Numbered from the stretch's first letter, positions 16,289 through 25,046 are shown. The stretch is DNA of 39,916 nucleotides from Acidobacteria bacterium RIFCSPLOWO2_12_FULL_68_19 (GCA_001767525.1 MELF01000020.1:147742-187657); one strand, 5' to 3'. A program made the numbers and translations. Notes: a model not told the origin generated them from the sequence alone.

Positions 16289-18694
16289 TTACGTGTCGAT
16301 GACCTCGCGCACCCTGCGGACCAGTTCTGCCCGCGTATAGGGCTTGGTGAGGAGCCGCGCGCTGTCCTCCCGCACGCCGCGGCGCAGCACGGCGTCATCG
16401 GTGTAGCCCGACGCGTAGAGCACCTTCATCCCGGGCCTCAGCCCGCTCAGCCGCGCCGCCAGCTCGGGTCCGCTCATGCCCGGCATGACCACGTCCGTCA
16501 GCAGGAGATCCACCGTCCCGTTGAAGCGCTCGAGCGTCAGTAGCGCCGCGCCTCCGTGCTCGGCCTCGAGCACGACATACCCCGATGATTCGAGGAACCG
16601 CCGGGCGAGATGGCGCACGGCGGTGTCGTCCTCGACCAGGAGGATCGTTTCGCCGCGAGCCGCCGGCACCTCCTTTGCGACGGGGGACGGGGCAGCCGGC
16701 GCGGCATCGGCCCGCGGCAGGTAGATCTTGAACGTCGCGCCCCGGCCGGGCTCGCTGTACACCCAGATGCTGCCCCCGCTCTGCTTGACGATCCCGTATA
16801 CCGTCGCCAGGCCGAGTCCGGTGCTTTCGGCCGACGCCTTGGTCGTGAAGAACGGCTCGAAGACCCGGAGCTGTGTCGCTTCGTCCATGCCCACGCCGGT
16901 GTCGGTGATCGCGAGCATCACGTAGGGTCCGGCCTCCATCGACGGGTGCAATGCCGCGGCACCCTCGTCGACGTCGATATCGCGCGTCTCGACGACGATG
17001 GCGCCTCCGTGCGGCATGGCGTCTCTCGCATTCACCACCAGATTCAGGATGACCTGCTCCAGTTGCGTCCGGTCGGCTCTGACGCCGCCCAGCCTTTCGG
17101 CGAGCGTGTACCGGAGATCGATGTGCTCGCCGATCAGCCGGCGGAGGATGTCGGCCATGCCGACAACGACGGCGTTCAGATCGAGCACTTCGGAGCGGAG
17201 GATCTGGCGGCGACTGAACGCCAGGAGCTGACGCGTCAGGCCGGCCGCGCGCTCGCCGGCCGCACGGATCTGCGCGATATCCGCGTGCAGCGGATCCTGC
17301 GTTCTGATGTGTGCCAACGCGGCGTCGGCGATGCCGTTGATCACGGTGAGCAGATTGTTGAAGTCGTGGGCGACGCCTCCGGCGAGCCGGCCGATGCTCT
17401 CCATCTTCTGCGCTTGCAGGAACTGCGCCTGCAGCGCCGTGTACTCCGTGATATCGATATTCGCCCCGCGCAGCTTGATGGGGGTACCGTCCTCTCCGCG
17501 CTCCGCTGTGTACCGCGTCAGCATCTGTCGGTAGGAGCCGTCTTTGTGACGAACTCGGAATCTCGCCTCGCAGTGCGGCGCCGTACCGTCCAGGTACGCC
17601 GTCTGGATCTGACGCAAGCCAGCGAGATCGTCGGGATGAACGTGGCGGTGCCACTCACGGTAGTCGTCGGCGACCTCGTCGTCGGCGTAGCCGAGCTGCC
17701 GCTTGCACTCGGGTGACACTTCGACCTGATTCGTGCGGAGGTCCCGCTCCCACAGGCCGACGTTGCCGGCCTCGACGGCCCGTCTCAGCCGGTCTCGCGC
17801 CTCCAGCAGGGCCGCGTCCGCCTGCCGGCGGACGGTCATGTCGCGGATCGCCACCAGCACGATCAGGCCGTCGCCGGAGTCGTCGTAATTGAGGCTGATC
17901 TCGCACGGGAACTCCGTCCCGTCCTTGCGGAGGCCCCAGAGTTCCCGCCCCTCGGCCATCGGCCACGCGTGCGGATCGTCGACATAGCCCGCGCGGTGGC
18001 ACCGATGGGCGTCGCGATAGCGCGCCGGCAGCAGATCCTCAACCGCCAGCGCGAGCAGCTCCTCCCGCGAATACCCGAAGAGGCGGACAGCCTGGGCGTT
18101 GGCACGGAGCGTCCGGCCGGCGCGGTCGAAGGCCAGCGTCGCGTCGGGCGCGTACTCGAGCAGCCGCTCGTAGCGCCGCTCGTTGGCCCGGACGGCGGCT
18201 TCGGCCGCGACCCGGGCGGTGACGTCGGTCACGAACCCTTCGAGATAGAGCAGCGCACCGCCGGCGGAGTACACGCCCCGGCCGCGCTCCCACATCCAGC
18301 GCGTCTCGCCCGCCTTGGTGCGAATCCGGTATTCGGCCTCGAAGGGCCGGCGCACCTCGAGGGCCGCCTGCACCTCCTGCCAGACGCGCTCGGCATCTTC
18401 AGGAAGGATCTCCTTGCCGCACGAGATCGTGCGCGTCACCAGGTACTCGTCGACCGAGTAGCCCGTGATCGCCGTCACGCCGGCGCTGATGAAGATGGGG
18501 GTGTAGTCGGGATCGTTGGCGACGCGGTAGACGTAGCCCGGCAGGTCCGCCAGCAGGCTCTCCGACAGCGCGGGCTCGCGCAGGCGCGTCTGGACACGCT
18601 TCCCCGGTTTCGGGCCGCCCGCTGAACGGCGCGAAGGCGCCGGGCCCGACAGCGGCACACCCCGGCGCCCGGTTGTTCTCTGGCTGCGCGTCAT
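16289..18694 (-). CDS. Cytoplasmic hybrid sensor histidine kinase with three PAS domains and receiver
   Basis: An 801-residue protein without membrane helices. Order: Arg-rich N terminus (1-40), PAS1 with PAC (about 45-160), PAS2 (172-288), PAS3 (300-417), dimerisation domain with phospho-acceptor His443 in GGVAHDFNNLL, ATPase domain with NLVVNARDAM (551-560), DTGVGMD (598-604) and STGLGLATV (624-632), and a C-terminal receiver (683-801) with acidic E688-D689-D690, phospho-acceptor Asp734 in LLTDVVMPG and Lys784. No separate output protein is adjacent, so the target is unknown. The PAS ligands cannot be told. The start is ATG 18694, divergent from the E1 gene 56 bp away. Confidence 0.93.
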   Translation of the reverse strand: MTRSQRTTGRRGVPLSGPAPSRRSAGGPKPGKRVQTRLREPALSESLLADLPGYVYRVANDPDYTPIFISAGVTAITGYSVDEYLVTRTISCGKEILPEDAERVWQEVQAALEVRRPFEAEYRIRTKAGETRWMWERGRGVYSAGGALLYLEGFVTDVTARVAAEAAVRANERRYERLLEYAPDATLAFDRAGRTLRANAQAVRLFGYSREELLALAVEDLLPARYRDAHRCHRAGYVDDPHAWPMAEGRELWGLRKDGTEFPCEISLNYDDSGDGLIVLVAIRDMTVRRQADAALLEARDRLRRAVEAGNVGLWERDLRTNQVEVSPECKRQLGYADDEVADDYREWHRHVHPDDLAGLRQIQTAYLDGTAPHCEARFRVRHKDGSYRQMLTRYTAERGEDGTPIKLRGANIDITEYTALQAQFLQAQKMESIGRLAGGVAHDFNNLLTVINGIADAALAHIRTQDPLHADIAQIRAAGERAAGLTRQLLAFSRRQILRSEVLDLNAVVVGMADILRRLIGEHIDLRYTLAERLGGVRADRTQLEQVILNLVVNARDAMPHGGAIVVETRDIDVDEGAAALHPSMEAGPYVMLAITDTGVGMDEATQLRVFEPFFTTKASAESTGLGLATVYGIVKQSGGSIWVYSEPGRGATFKIYLPRADAAPAAPSPVAKEVPAARGETILLVEDDTAVRHLARRFLESSGYVVLEAEHGGAALLTLERFNGTVDLLLTDVVMPGMSGPELAARLSGLRPGMKVLYASGYTDDAVLRRGVREDSARLLTKPYTRAELVRRVREVIDT

Positions 18695-18750
18695 GCCACT
18701 CTGAGTTCGTATCGGCCGGAACGAGCCGCCTACATTACCATGTTCGCCGG

Positions 18751-21234
18751 ATGCCCACATCGGCCCACACCGCACCTACGGGCATTGCGAGCCGTCTGGC
18801 CGCGTTCGTGGTCGAACGGTTCCCGTTCGCGCTCCCCACGGTGCGCGAGGCGCTCGAGGCATGCGGCGCCGGCCGCCTCCCAGCGCGCGACGCGGCGCGG
18901 CTCGAATCGCTGCGCATCAGCTTCCGCCGGGAGCTCAACCGCTCCTTCGACGCGATCGACCTGAGCGAGGCGGGCGACACGACGCCCGGCGTCAGCGCGA
19001 TCGATCGTCTGGAGGCGGCGCGCAGGGAGCTCGTCGAGGCGTGCGACGGCTTTCTCGCCCGCGAGGCGATTGCCGCCTCCTTCACCAGCGAGGAGCGCCG
19101 CGAACTGCTGCGCGGCATGGTCCTCACGCGCGCCGTCGACAACCGGCTGAAGCAGTTCTTCCTCGGCAGCGACGTCCGCTACCGCGACGTGCCGTTCCAG
19201 GGCAAGGGATTCCGGTCCCTCGGACAGGAGGCGATCTACGCGGCGGCGCTCCGCCTGCGGCGCGGCGAGGCCTACCACGACCCCGAGCGCGGCTGGCAGG
19301 GCGACGTCGTCGGACCGATCATCCGCGATGCCGGCGTCGCGCTGGCGATGCGGCCCGAGCCGGCGACGATCCGGATGGTGCTGAACGCGCAGGAGGGGAA
19401 ACAGGGGCCGCCGATGGACGGCAAGGACCTCCACCTCGGCGATTTCGACCACGGGATCCTGCCCGCCACGGCGCCGCTCGCCGTCAGCACGATGACCGTG
19501 GCGGGGATGGCCATGGCCTTCGCGCGGCAGCGTTCCGGGCGCGTGGCGGTCTCCTTCATCGGCGAGGGCGGCTCGTCGCTCGGCGAGTGGCACGAGGCGA
19601 TCAACCTGTGCGCGGCGCGGCGGCTGCCGGCGGTGTTCTGCCTCGAGAACAACCAGACGGCGCTCTCGACGCCGGTCGGCGAGCAGTCGGCCGCGCGCGT
19701 CTTCGCCGACAAGGCCATCGGCTACGGCATCCCCGGACTCACCCTCGACGGCACCGACCCCGAGGCGATTGCGGCGGCATTCGCGTGGGCGGCCGACCGT
19801 GCCCGCGCCGGCAGCGGGCCGACGCTCATCGAGCTGGTGTGCATGCGGATGTGCGGCCACGCGCACCACGACGACATGCTGTACCTCGGCAAGGAGCCGC
19901 CGCTCTCCTGGACCTACGCGCCGCTGGCGCCGAACGCCTGCGCCGACCGCGGGCAGTACGCGTTCTGGATGAAGAAGGACCCGATCGCCGCGTATGCCCG
20001 CCGCCTCGCGGAGGACGGCGTCATCGAGGAGTCGGACCTGGAGCGCTTCAAGGCGGAGGCGGAGGCGATGGTCGACGCCGAGGCGCGCGCCGTCGTCGAG
20101 GCCCCGTGGCCGAAACCCGAGGCGGCGGCCGCCGGCGTCTGCGCCTCCGAGCCGCCGCGGATCAGGGTCGAACCGCTGGCGGCGTCGGGGCGGCTGCAGA
20201 TCGATCTCTCACCGCCGCTCCCTCCGCTCGACGCCGGTCCCCCGCACGACCCGAACGGCAGCACCTTCCTCGAGGCCATCACCGCCGGGATACGCGACGC
20301 CCTCCAGTCGGATCCGCGCGTCTTCGTCTACGGTGAGGACGTCGGCGGCCGCTACGGCAACGCTTTCCTGCTGCTGCGCCCGCTCCTGAAGCAGTTCGGG
20401 GATCGGATCGTGAACTCACCCCTGTCGGAAAGCGGCATCCTGGGCGTCTGCGTCGGTGCGGCCCTTGCCGGGCTGCGGCCGATTGGCGAGATGCAGTTCA
20501 ACGATTTCGTCGCCGCCGGCTTCAATCAGCTCGTCAACAACGCCGCCAAGATCCGGTACCGCTGGGGCGGGGCGGTTCCGATGGTGGTCCTGATGCCGTG
20601 GGGCGGCCTGCGGCACGCCGGTCCGTACCACAGTCAGAACACGGAGCCGTGGTTCTACCGCGTGCCCGGCCTCAAGATCGTCACGCCGTCGACGCCCCAC
20701 GACGCGCGGGCGCTGCTCGCGGCGGCCGTGGCCGACCCGGATCCGGTCCTTTTCTACGAGCACATCGCGCTCTATCGCGACCCCCGCGTCAAGCAGGCGC
20801 TGTCGTCGGGTCCGCCGTCGCCGATGCCGCTCGGCCGGGCCGCGCTCCGCCGCACCGGCGACGACCTCGCGATCGTCTCCTATGGGGCGTACGTCCACGT
20901 GGCGCTGCGGGCGGCGGCTCGGCTGGCGGCCGGCGGCATCGAGGCCAGCGTGCTCGATCTGCGCACGCTCGCGCCGCTCGACCGGGACGCGGTCCTCGCG
21001 GCGGCACGGCACTGCGGTAGAGTGCTCATCGTGCACGAGGACTCGCGCACCGGCGGCATCGGCGAGAGCCTGGCCGCCATCATCCAGGAAGAGGCCTTCG
21101 AGTCGCTCGACGCGCCCGTCCGGATTCTCGGCGCACTCGACACGCCGGTGCCGTACTCGCCGCCGCTCGAGGAGTACTTCCTGCCGTCGGACGGCGAGGT
21201 CGAGCGTGCGGCCCGCCTCCTGATGGCGTACTAG
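18751..21234 (+). CDS. 2-oxoacid dehydrogenase E1, alpha and beta subunits fused
   Basis: This thiamine-diphosphate enzyme decarboxylates a 2-oxoacid (pyruvate or branched-chain) and passes the acyl group to lipoylated E2. The 827-residue chain carries an unusual N-terminal helical region (1-110), an E1-alpha domain (about 111-450) with the ThDP motif GEGGSSLGEW to LENN (271-301; Glu replaces the usual Asp of GDG), a Pro/Ala linker (about 465-500), and an E1-beta domain (about 501-827) with YGEDVGG, PLSESGI and catalytic-site HSQ (His627). E1 subunits are more often separate genes. E2, E3 and lipB are encoded at 29163-32609 on the other strand. The alpha domain looks branched-chain type, but substrate is not certain. 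Confidence 0.9.
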   Translation: MPTSAHTAPTGIASRLAAFVVERFPFALPTVREALEACGAGRLPARDAARLESLRISFRRELNRSFDAIDLSEAGDTTPGVSAIDRLEAARRELVEACDGFLAREAIAASFTSEERRELLRGMVLTRAVDNRLKQFFLGSDVRYRDVPFQGKGFRSLGQEAIYAAALRLRRGEAYHDPERGWQGDVVGPIIRDAGVALAMRPEPATIRMVLNAQEGKQGPPMDGKDLHLGDFDHGILPATAPLAVSTMTVAGMAMAFARQRSGRVAVSFIGEGGSSLGEWHEAINLCAARRLPAVFCLENNQTALSTPVGEQSAARVFADKAIGYGIPGLTLDGTDPEAIAAAFAWAADRARAGSGPTLIELVCMRMCGHAHHDDMLYLGKEPPLSWTYAPLAPNACADRGQYAFWMKKDPIAAYARRLAEDGVIEESDLERFKAEAEAMVDAEARAVVEAPWPKPEAAAAGVCASEPPRIRVEPLAASGRLQIDLSPPLPPLDAGPPHDPNGSTFLEAITAGIRDALQSDPRVFVYGEDVGGRYGNAFLLLRPLLKQFGDRIVNSPLSESGILGVCVGAALAGLRPIGEMQFNDFVAAGFNQLVNNAAKIRYRWGGAVPMVVLMPWGGLRHAGPYHSQNTEPWFYRVPGLKIVTPSTPHDARALLAAAVADPDPVLFYEHIALYRDPRVKQALSSGPPSPMPLGRAALRRTGDDLAIVSYGAYVHVALRAAARLAAGGIEASVLDLRTLAPLDRDAVLAAARHCGRVLIVHEDSRTGGIGESLAAIIQEEAFESLDAPVRILGALDTPVPYSPPLEEYFLPSDGEVERAARLLMAY

Positions 21235-21245
21235 AGATTCAGCCT

Positions 21246-21545
21246 ATGTGGATTCTGCGCACGATCGACGAGGGCACGACGGAGAAGACGTTTCGCATCC
21301 TGCCGGGCGGCGTCCGGACGCTGGGGCGCGCCACCGGCGCCGACTTCATCCTCGACGCGCCGCTCATCTCGCGCGTTCACTGCCGGCTGACGGCGCTGCC
21401 GACGGGCGAGCTGGAAGTGAAGGACCTCGATAGCACCAACGGGACCTTCGTCAACGGACAGCGTGTGGACACGGCGCGCCTCGCGCCGGGCGATCGCCTG
21501 GGCGTCGGCCGCGTCGAGCTGCTCGCCCTGCGGGATGCCGACTGA
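21246..21545 (+). CDS. Small FHA-domain protein
   Basis: The 99-residue protein is a bare forkhead-associated domain, which binds phosphothreonine peptides. The key residues are present: LGRATGAD (Gly-Arg), SRVHC (Ser-x-x-His) and LDSTNGTFVNG. It starts 11 bp after the E1 gene and may be read from the same transcript. A membrane pseudokinase and receiver-like protein lie within 2 kb, so a phospho-signalling role is possible, but no active Ser/Thr kinase is seen nearby. Confidence 0.9.
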   Translation: MWILRTIDEGTTEKTFRILPGGVRTLGRATGADFILDAPLISRVHCRLTALPTGELEVKDLDSTNGTFVNGQRVDTARLAPGDRLGVGRVELLALRDAD

Positions 21546-21547
21546 AT

Positions 21548-22213
21548 TCAGGTTCGCCGCGTGGCGAGGTACTCCAGCACGAACGGATTGGCCGTTCGCT
21601 CGCGTCCGATGGTCGAGTCCGGCCCGTGGCCGGCATGCACGATCGCCTCGTCACCGAGCGGAAACAGCACCTCGGTAATCGACCGCATCAGCACCTCGTA
21701 ATTGCCGCCGGGCAGATCGGTGCGGCCGATCGACCCCGCGAACAGCGTGTCTCCGACGAACAAGTGCGCGTCCCCTGCCGCCTGCCCCCTGGCCCTGATC
21801 TCCAGACACACTCCGCCGGGGCTATGGCCGGGCGTGTGATGCACCCGCACCTGGTAGTCGCCGAACCGCACCGGCTGCGCGTCGTAGAACACGTCGACGG
21901 GCGGCGGCGGCTCGATCTCCAGTCCAAACATCTGGGCCTGCTGGACGGCACGCTCGTAGAGCGGCAGGTCGTCCCTGTGGAGGGAGACGGAGACGGGGAA
22001 CACGTCTTTCGCCGCGCCTACGCCGCTGATGTGGTCGATGTGGGCGTGCGTCAGCAGGATGTGCCTGACGCGCAGGCCGTGCGCGCGCACGGCGGCCACG
22101 AGCTCCGCGGCCTCGTCGCCCGGATCGATGACAACGGCCTCCCGCGAGCGCTCGCAGCCGGCGACGTAGCCGTTCTTGAAGAAGGGTGGAGCCGCGCGGG
22201 TCTCGAGGATCAT
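21548..22213 (-). CDS. Metallo-beta-lactamase-fold hydrolase (glyoxalase II-like)
   Basis: A 221-residue cytosolic protein. The metal site is intact: THAHIDH (res 55-61), HHTPGHS (third His), VGDTLFAGSIGRTD (bridging Asp) and HAGHGP (last His). The GSIGRTDL loop is typical of the hydroxyacylglutathione hydrolase-like group that also includes persulfide dioxygenases; the substrate is probably a thioester, but this is not decided by sequence. The ATG is 9 bp from the ATG of the divergent receiver-like gene. Confidence 0.9.
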   Translation of the reverse strand: MILETRAAPPFFKNGYVAGCERSREAVVIDPGDEAAELVAAVRAHGLRVRHILLTHAHIDHISGVGAAKDVFPVSVSLHRDDLPLYERAVQQAQMFGLEIEPPPPVDVFYDAQPVRFGDYQVRVHHTPGHSPGGVCLEIRARGQAAGDAHLFVGDTLFAGSIGRTDLPGGNYEVLMRSITEVLFPLGDEAIVHAGHGPDSTIGRERTANPFVLEYLATRRT

Positions 22214-22216
22214 AAT
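22211..22216 (+). promoter_or_regulatory. Putative -10 element of the receiver-like gene
   Basis: CATAAT lies six bases before the ATG at 22223 and overlaps the start codon of the divergent hydrolase. With transcription starting about seven bases downstream the mRNA would be leaderless. Confidence 0.35.
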
Positions 22217-22222
22217 GTCCGC

Positions 22223-22606
22223 ATGGTGCTCTGCGCGGTCGACGACCTGATCTTTTCCGTCAAGATTTCGACGGCGGCGAAATCGCTGGGCACTCCCGTC
22301 TTCTTCGAGCGCAACCCGGAGATGGTGCTGCCGCGCATCCGCGAGACGCGACCCTCTCTCGTCATCTTCGATCTGAACAGCGCGACGCTGCGCCCGCTCG
22401 ACGTGATCGCGGCGATGAAGGCGGACGGGGCGCTCGGCGCCGTCCGCACGCTCGGGTACGCCTCACACGTGCAGGCCGACGTGATCGCCGCCGCCCGCGC
22501 GGCGGGAATCGACGAGGTGCTGGCGCGCTCCGCCTTTTCCGATCGCCTCGGCGACATCCTCACGTCAGCATCAGCCAGGCCAGCGTCCCCAGGAGCAGCA
22601 GGATGA
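22223..22606 (+). CDS. Single-domain receiver-like protein
   Basis: A 127-residue protein that reads like a CheY-type fold: strand plus DD at the N terminus (CAVDDLIF), a helix, FFERN, then LVIFDLNSATLRPLDVI with an Asp at the phosphorylation position, LGYASHV in place of the usual LTA strand, and a C-terminal helix (FSDRLGDIL). The Lys expected near the last strand is missing (VLARSAF), so normal phospho-activation is doubtful. The last residues (SASARPASPG) are low-complexity and overlap the 3' end of the pseudokinase gene by 47 bp. Confidence 0.65.
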   Translation: MVLCAVDDLIFSVKISTAAKSLGTPVFFERNPEMVLPRIRETRPSLVIFDLNSATLRPLDVIAAMKADGALGAVRTLGYASHVQADVIAAARAAGIDEVLARSAFSDRLGDILTSASARPASPGAAG

Positions 22607-23462
22607 CGAGCGCCATCACGAGGGCGCGCCCCACATGGGCGCCGGCCGCCTCGGCGTGCTCGGGTTCGTCGCCGGCGCCGCCCCGCACGTCGAGAATGGC
22701 GGCGACGCTGCGCAGCTCGGCGGCCAGGGTCGCGGCGCTCTGAAACCGCGAATCGGGATTGGGCGCAACCGCCTTCAGCGCGACGTCGTCCAGCTCGGGC
22801 GGCACGTGGCGATTGGCGACGCTCGGCGCCGCGGCGCCCCGATGGAGCGGCCGCCTGGTGGTGAGCATCTCGTACAGCACCGCGCCGACCGAGTAGATGT
22901 CCGACCGCTCGTCGGTCGGCTGCCCCCGCGCTTCCTCTGGCGAGTCGTAGTCGCGCAACCGGACGGCGCCGCCGTCCTCGTCGAAGCCGCCGTGGGCGGC
23001 CAGCTCGAGCGCCGGGATCTTCACGTGCCCTTTCGCGGTCACGGCAATGGAATCGGGGCTGAGCCCGCCGTGGACGAAGCCGGCGGCGTGGGCGTCCGCC
23101 ACCGCGTCGGCCATCTGGATGGTCAGCTCGACGGCGCGCCGGACGTTCATCATCCGCCCGGCCATCTCCGCGCGCAGCGTTTGTCCCTTGAGGAACTCGT
23201 ACACCAGATAGACGCGCCCGTCGTGCTCGCCGGCGTCGAAGAGCGCGGTGATGTTCGGATGCGAAAGCACGGCCAGCGAGCGAACCCGCTCGAGGAGGGC
23301 CGTCCGCACGTCCGCGGCTCGGGCGAACTCGGGCGGCAGGAGGCGGACGCTGACGGTCCGGCCGAGGCGCGTGTCGCGCGCCCGATACAGCTCGCCCGGG
23401 CCGGCGGGTTCCAGCCGTTCGAGCAGGTTGTAGTGCGCGACCGCGCCGAGCGGCTGCATCAT
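22560..23462 (-). CDS. Membrane-anchored Ser/Thr pseudokinase
   Basis: A 300-residue protein with a PknB-like kinase fold (res 10-260) and one C-terminal membrane helix (about 278-299). The catalytic residues are missing: the VAVK lysine is Arg (VSVR, Arg40), the HRD motif reads HGG (131-133), KPEN is SPDS, and DFG aligns to ALE (151-153). The structural parts remain, e.g. LYRARDTRLGR, LSHPNI, YLVYEFLKG, SPEEARG and SDIYSVGAVLYEMLT. A scaffold or sensor role is likely. The ATG overlaps the SDR stop, so it is translationally coupled; a second ATG at 23459 is equally possible. Confidence 0.85.
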   Translation of the reverse strand: MMQPLGAVAHYNLLERLEPAGPGELYRARDTRLGRTVSVRLLPPEFARAADVRTALLERVRSLAVLSHPNITALFDAGEHDGRVYLVYEFLKGQTLRAEMAGRMMNVRRAVELTIQMADAVADAHAAGFVHGGLSPDSIAVTAKGHVKIPALELAAHGGFDEDGGAVRLRDYDSPEEARGQPTDERSDIYSVGAVLYEMLTTRRPLHRGAAAPSVANRHVPPELDDVALKAVAPNPDSRFQSAATLAAELRSVAAILDVRGGAGDEPEHAEAAGAHVGRALVMALVILLLLGTLAWLMLT

Positions 23463-24172
23463 CCCTTCTTGGGCGGCTTCGAGGGACGGATCTCCACGGC
23501 GCTCGGCAGGCTGCGCGGCGGGTGCGCAATCAGGTCCACGACGACCTGCGCGACGTCGTCCGGCGACAGCCGCCAGTCGTCGCTCCCCGGGCGGCGCGCG
23601 GCGAATTCGGTCGCGACCGACCCCGGCATCACGTAGGCGACGCGGATGCCGTCGTGGCGCACCTCCTGCATCAGCGCCTCGCTGAACGCGTTGAGCGCCG
23701 CCTTCGACGCGCAGTACGCGGCCGCCTCGGGAAACGGGTTCTTGCTCGCCAGGCTGCTGATGTTGATGATCCACCCTCCGCCGCGCGCGCGCAGGTGCGG
23801 CAGCGCCGCCCGCGAGCAGTAGAACACCCCGCTCAGGTTCGTGTCGATGATCCGGTGCCAGTCGTCCACCGACATGTCGGCGACCGGGCGAAACAGGCCG
23901 ATGCCGGCGTTGTTGACGAGGATGTCAAGGCCGCCGAACCGGCCGGCGACCTGTCCGATGGCCTCCTCCATCTCGGCGTGGCGTCTGACGTCGGCGCGTA
24001 TCGGCAGGATGGCGGCGCCGCCGCCCAGTTCGGCCGCCGCCGCGCGAAGCGTCGCGTCGGAGGTGGCGGTGATCGCCACCTGGACGCCCCGCGCGCCGAG
24101 CGCACGCGCAATCGCCAGACCGATGCCTCGGGACCCGCCGGTGACGACGGCAACTTTGCCCGTGAGCGCCAC
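23459..24172 (-). CDS. Short-chain dehydrogenase/reductase
   Basis: A 237-residue classical SDR. The cofactor loop TGGSRGIG (res 11-18), NNAG (87-90), NISS and the catalytic YCASK (Tyr153, Lys157) are all present, followed by VMPGSVATEF. Substrate is unknown; the wording is typical of 3-oxoacyl-ACP-reductase-like enzymes. I prefer the GTG at 24172 to the TTG at 24187 because homologues begin just before LTGKVAVVTG and a TATAAA lies right in front. The stop overlaps the pseudokinase start. Confidence 0.9.
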   Translation of the reverse strand: MALTGKVAVVTGGSRGIGLAIARALGARGVQVAITATSDATLRAAAAELGGGAAILPIRADVRRHAEMEEAIGQVAGRFGGLDILVNNAGIGLFRPVADMSVDDWHRIIDTNLSGVFYCSRAALPHLRARGGGWIINISSLASKNPFPEAAAYCASKAALNAFSEALMQEVRHDGIRVAYVMPGSVATEFAARRPGSDDWRLSPDDVAQVVVDLIAHPPRSLPSAVEIRPSKPPKKG

Positions 24173-24178
24173 GCCGCC

Positions 24179-24188
24179 TTTATACAAT
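24179..24188. promoter_or_regulatory. Overlapping divergent -10 elements (SDR and MDH-like genes)
   Basis: The AT-rich gap between the divergent genes reads TATAAA on the minus strand (24184-24179), six bases before the SDR GTG, and TACAAT on the plus strand (24183-24188), ten bases before the MDH-like ATG. Both would give leaderless or near-leaderless transcripts. Confidence 0.4.
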
Positions 24189-24198
24189 ACATGGGCTC

Positions 24199-25038
24199 AT
24201 GACCACGGTTGCGATCGCCGGCGCCGGCGAGATCGGCGGCGCCGCCGCCCACGCGCTCGCCGCCTCCGATCGCGTCGGGCGGCTGCTGCTCGTCGATCCG
24301 GCGGCCGCCGCCGCCGCCGGCAAGGCGCTCGACATCCGGCAGGCCGGGGCGATCGGCGGCTTCCATACCCGACTCGAGGGAAGCGACGACGGCACCCGCG
24401 TCGCCGGGTGTGCGGCGTGCATCGTCGCGGACCGCGTCGGTGGCGGCGAGTGGCGCGGTGAGGAAGGCCTGGCTCTGCTCCGGCAACTGAACCCTTGTCT
24501 CGACCGCGCGCCGGTCGTGTTCGCCGGCGCCGACCAAGGTGATCTGCTGGCGATCGCCGCCAGCGAGCTCGGCATCGAGCGCCGCCGGCTCATCGGGTCC
24601 GCGCCCGAGGCGTTCGCGTCCGCCGTCAGGGCCATCGTCGCCCTCGAGGCGAACTGTTCGCCCCGCGACGTGATGCTGGCGGTGCTCGGCGCGCCGTCCA
24701 AGCTGGTGGTTCCCTGGAGCGAAGCCTCGATTGGCGGCTACGCCCTGCAGCAGATCCTCTCACCCGTGCAGCTCGCGCGTGTCGAAGCACGGGTCGCTCA
24801 TCTCTGGCCTCCCGGCCCGTCCGCCCTTGGTGTGGCGGCGGCGCATCTGGTCGTGGCGCTGCTGTCGTCGGCTCGGCGGTCCTTCTCGGTGCTCACCCAA
24901 CTGGACGGCGAATTCGGCGTCCGGAACCGGCCCGGGTGCCTGCCGGCGCGGCTGTGCCCAAGCGGCATCGCCGAAGCGCGCGTGCCCGAGCTGTCGACGC
25001 GGGAGCGGGTCCACGTCCAGACGGCCCTTGGCGCGTAG
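24199..25038 (+). CDS. Malate/lactate dehydrogenase homologue lacking catalytic residues
   Basis: A 279-residue protein with the Rossmann start of the family (VAIAGAGEIGG, res 4-14; LLLVD, 29-33; GKALDIRQAG, 41-50). Downstream, RLIGSAPEAFASAVRAI aligns with the MDH segment RxxGxxxxLDSxRFR, but Asp and Arg are gone, and LGAPSKLVVPW replaces LGGHGDxMVP, so the catalytic His is lost. The NPxD motif is also absent (AGADQGD). It is also shorter than MDH, about 280 against 310 residues. A binding or regulatory role is more likely than oxidoreduction. It is divergent from the SDR and 15 bp before the M28 peptidase. Confidence 0.75.
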   Translation: MTTVAIAGAGEIGGAAAHALAASDRVGRLLLVDPAAAAAAGKALDIRQAGAIGGFHTRLEGSDDGTRVAGCAACIVADRVGGGEWRGEEGLALLRQLNPCLDRAPVVFAGADQGDLLAIAASELGIERRRLIGSAPEAFASAVRAIVALEANCSPRDVMLAVLGAPSKLVVPWSEASIGGYALQQILSPVQLARVEARVAHLWPPGPSALGVAAAHLVVALLSSARRSFSVLTQLDGEFGVRNRPGCLPARLCPSGIAEARVPELSTRERVHVQTALGA

Positions 25039-25040
25039 GT

Positions 25041-25046
25041 TACGAT
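25041..25046 (+). promoter_or_regulatory. Putative -10 element of the M28 peptidase gene
   Basis: TACGAT stands seven bases before the ATG at 25054, with no ribosome binding site between them. Confidence 0.25.
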
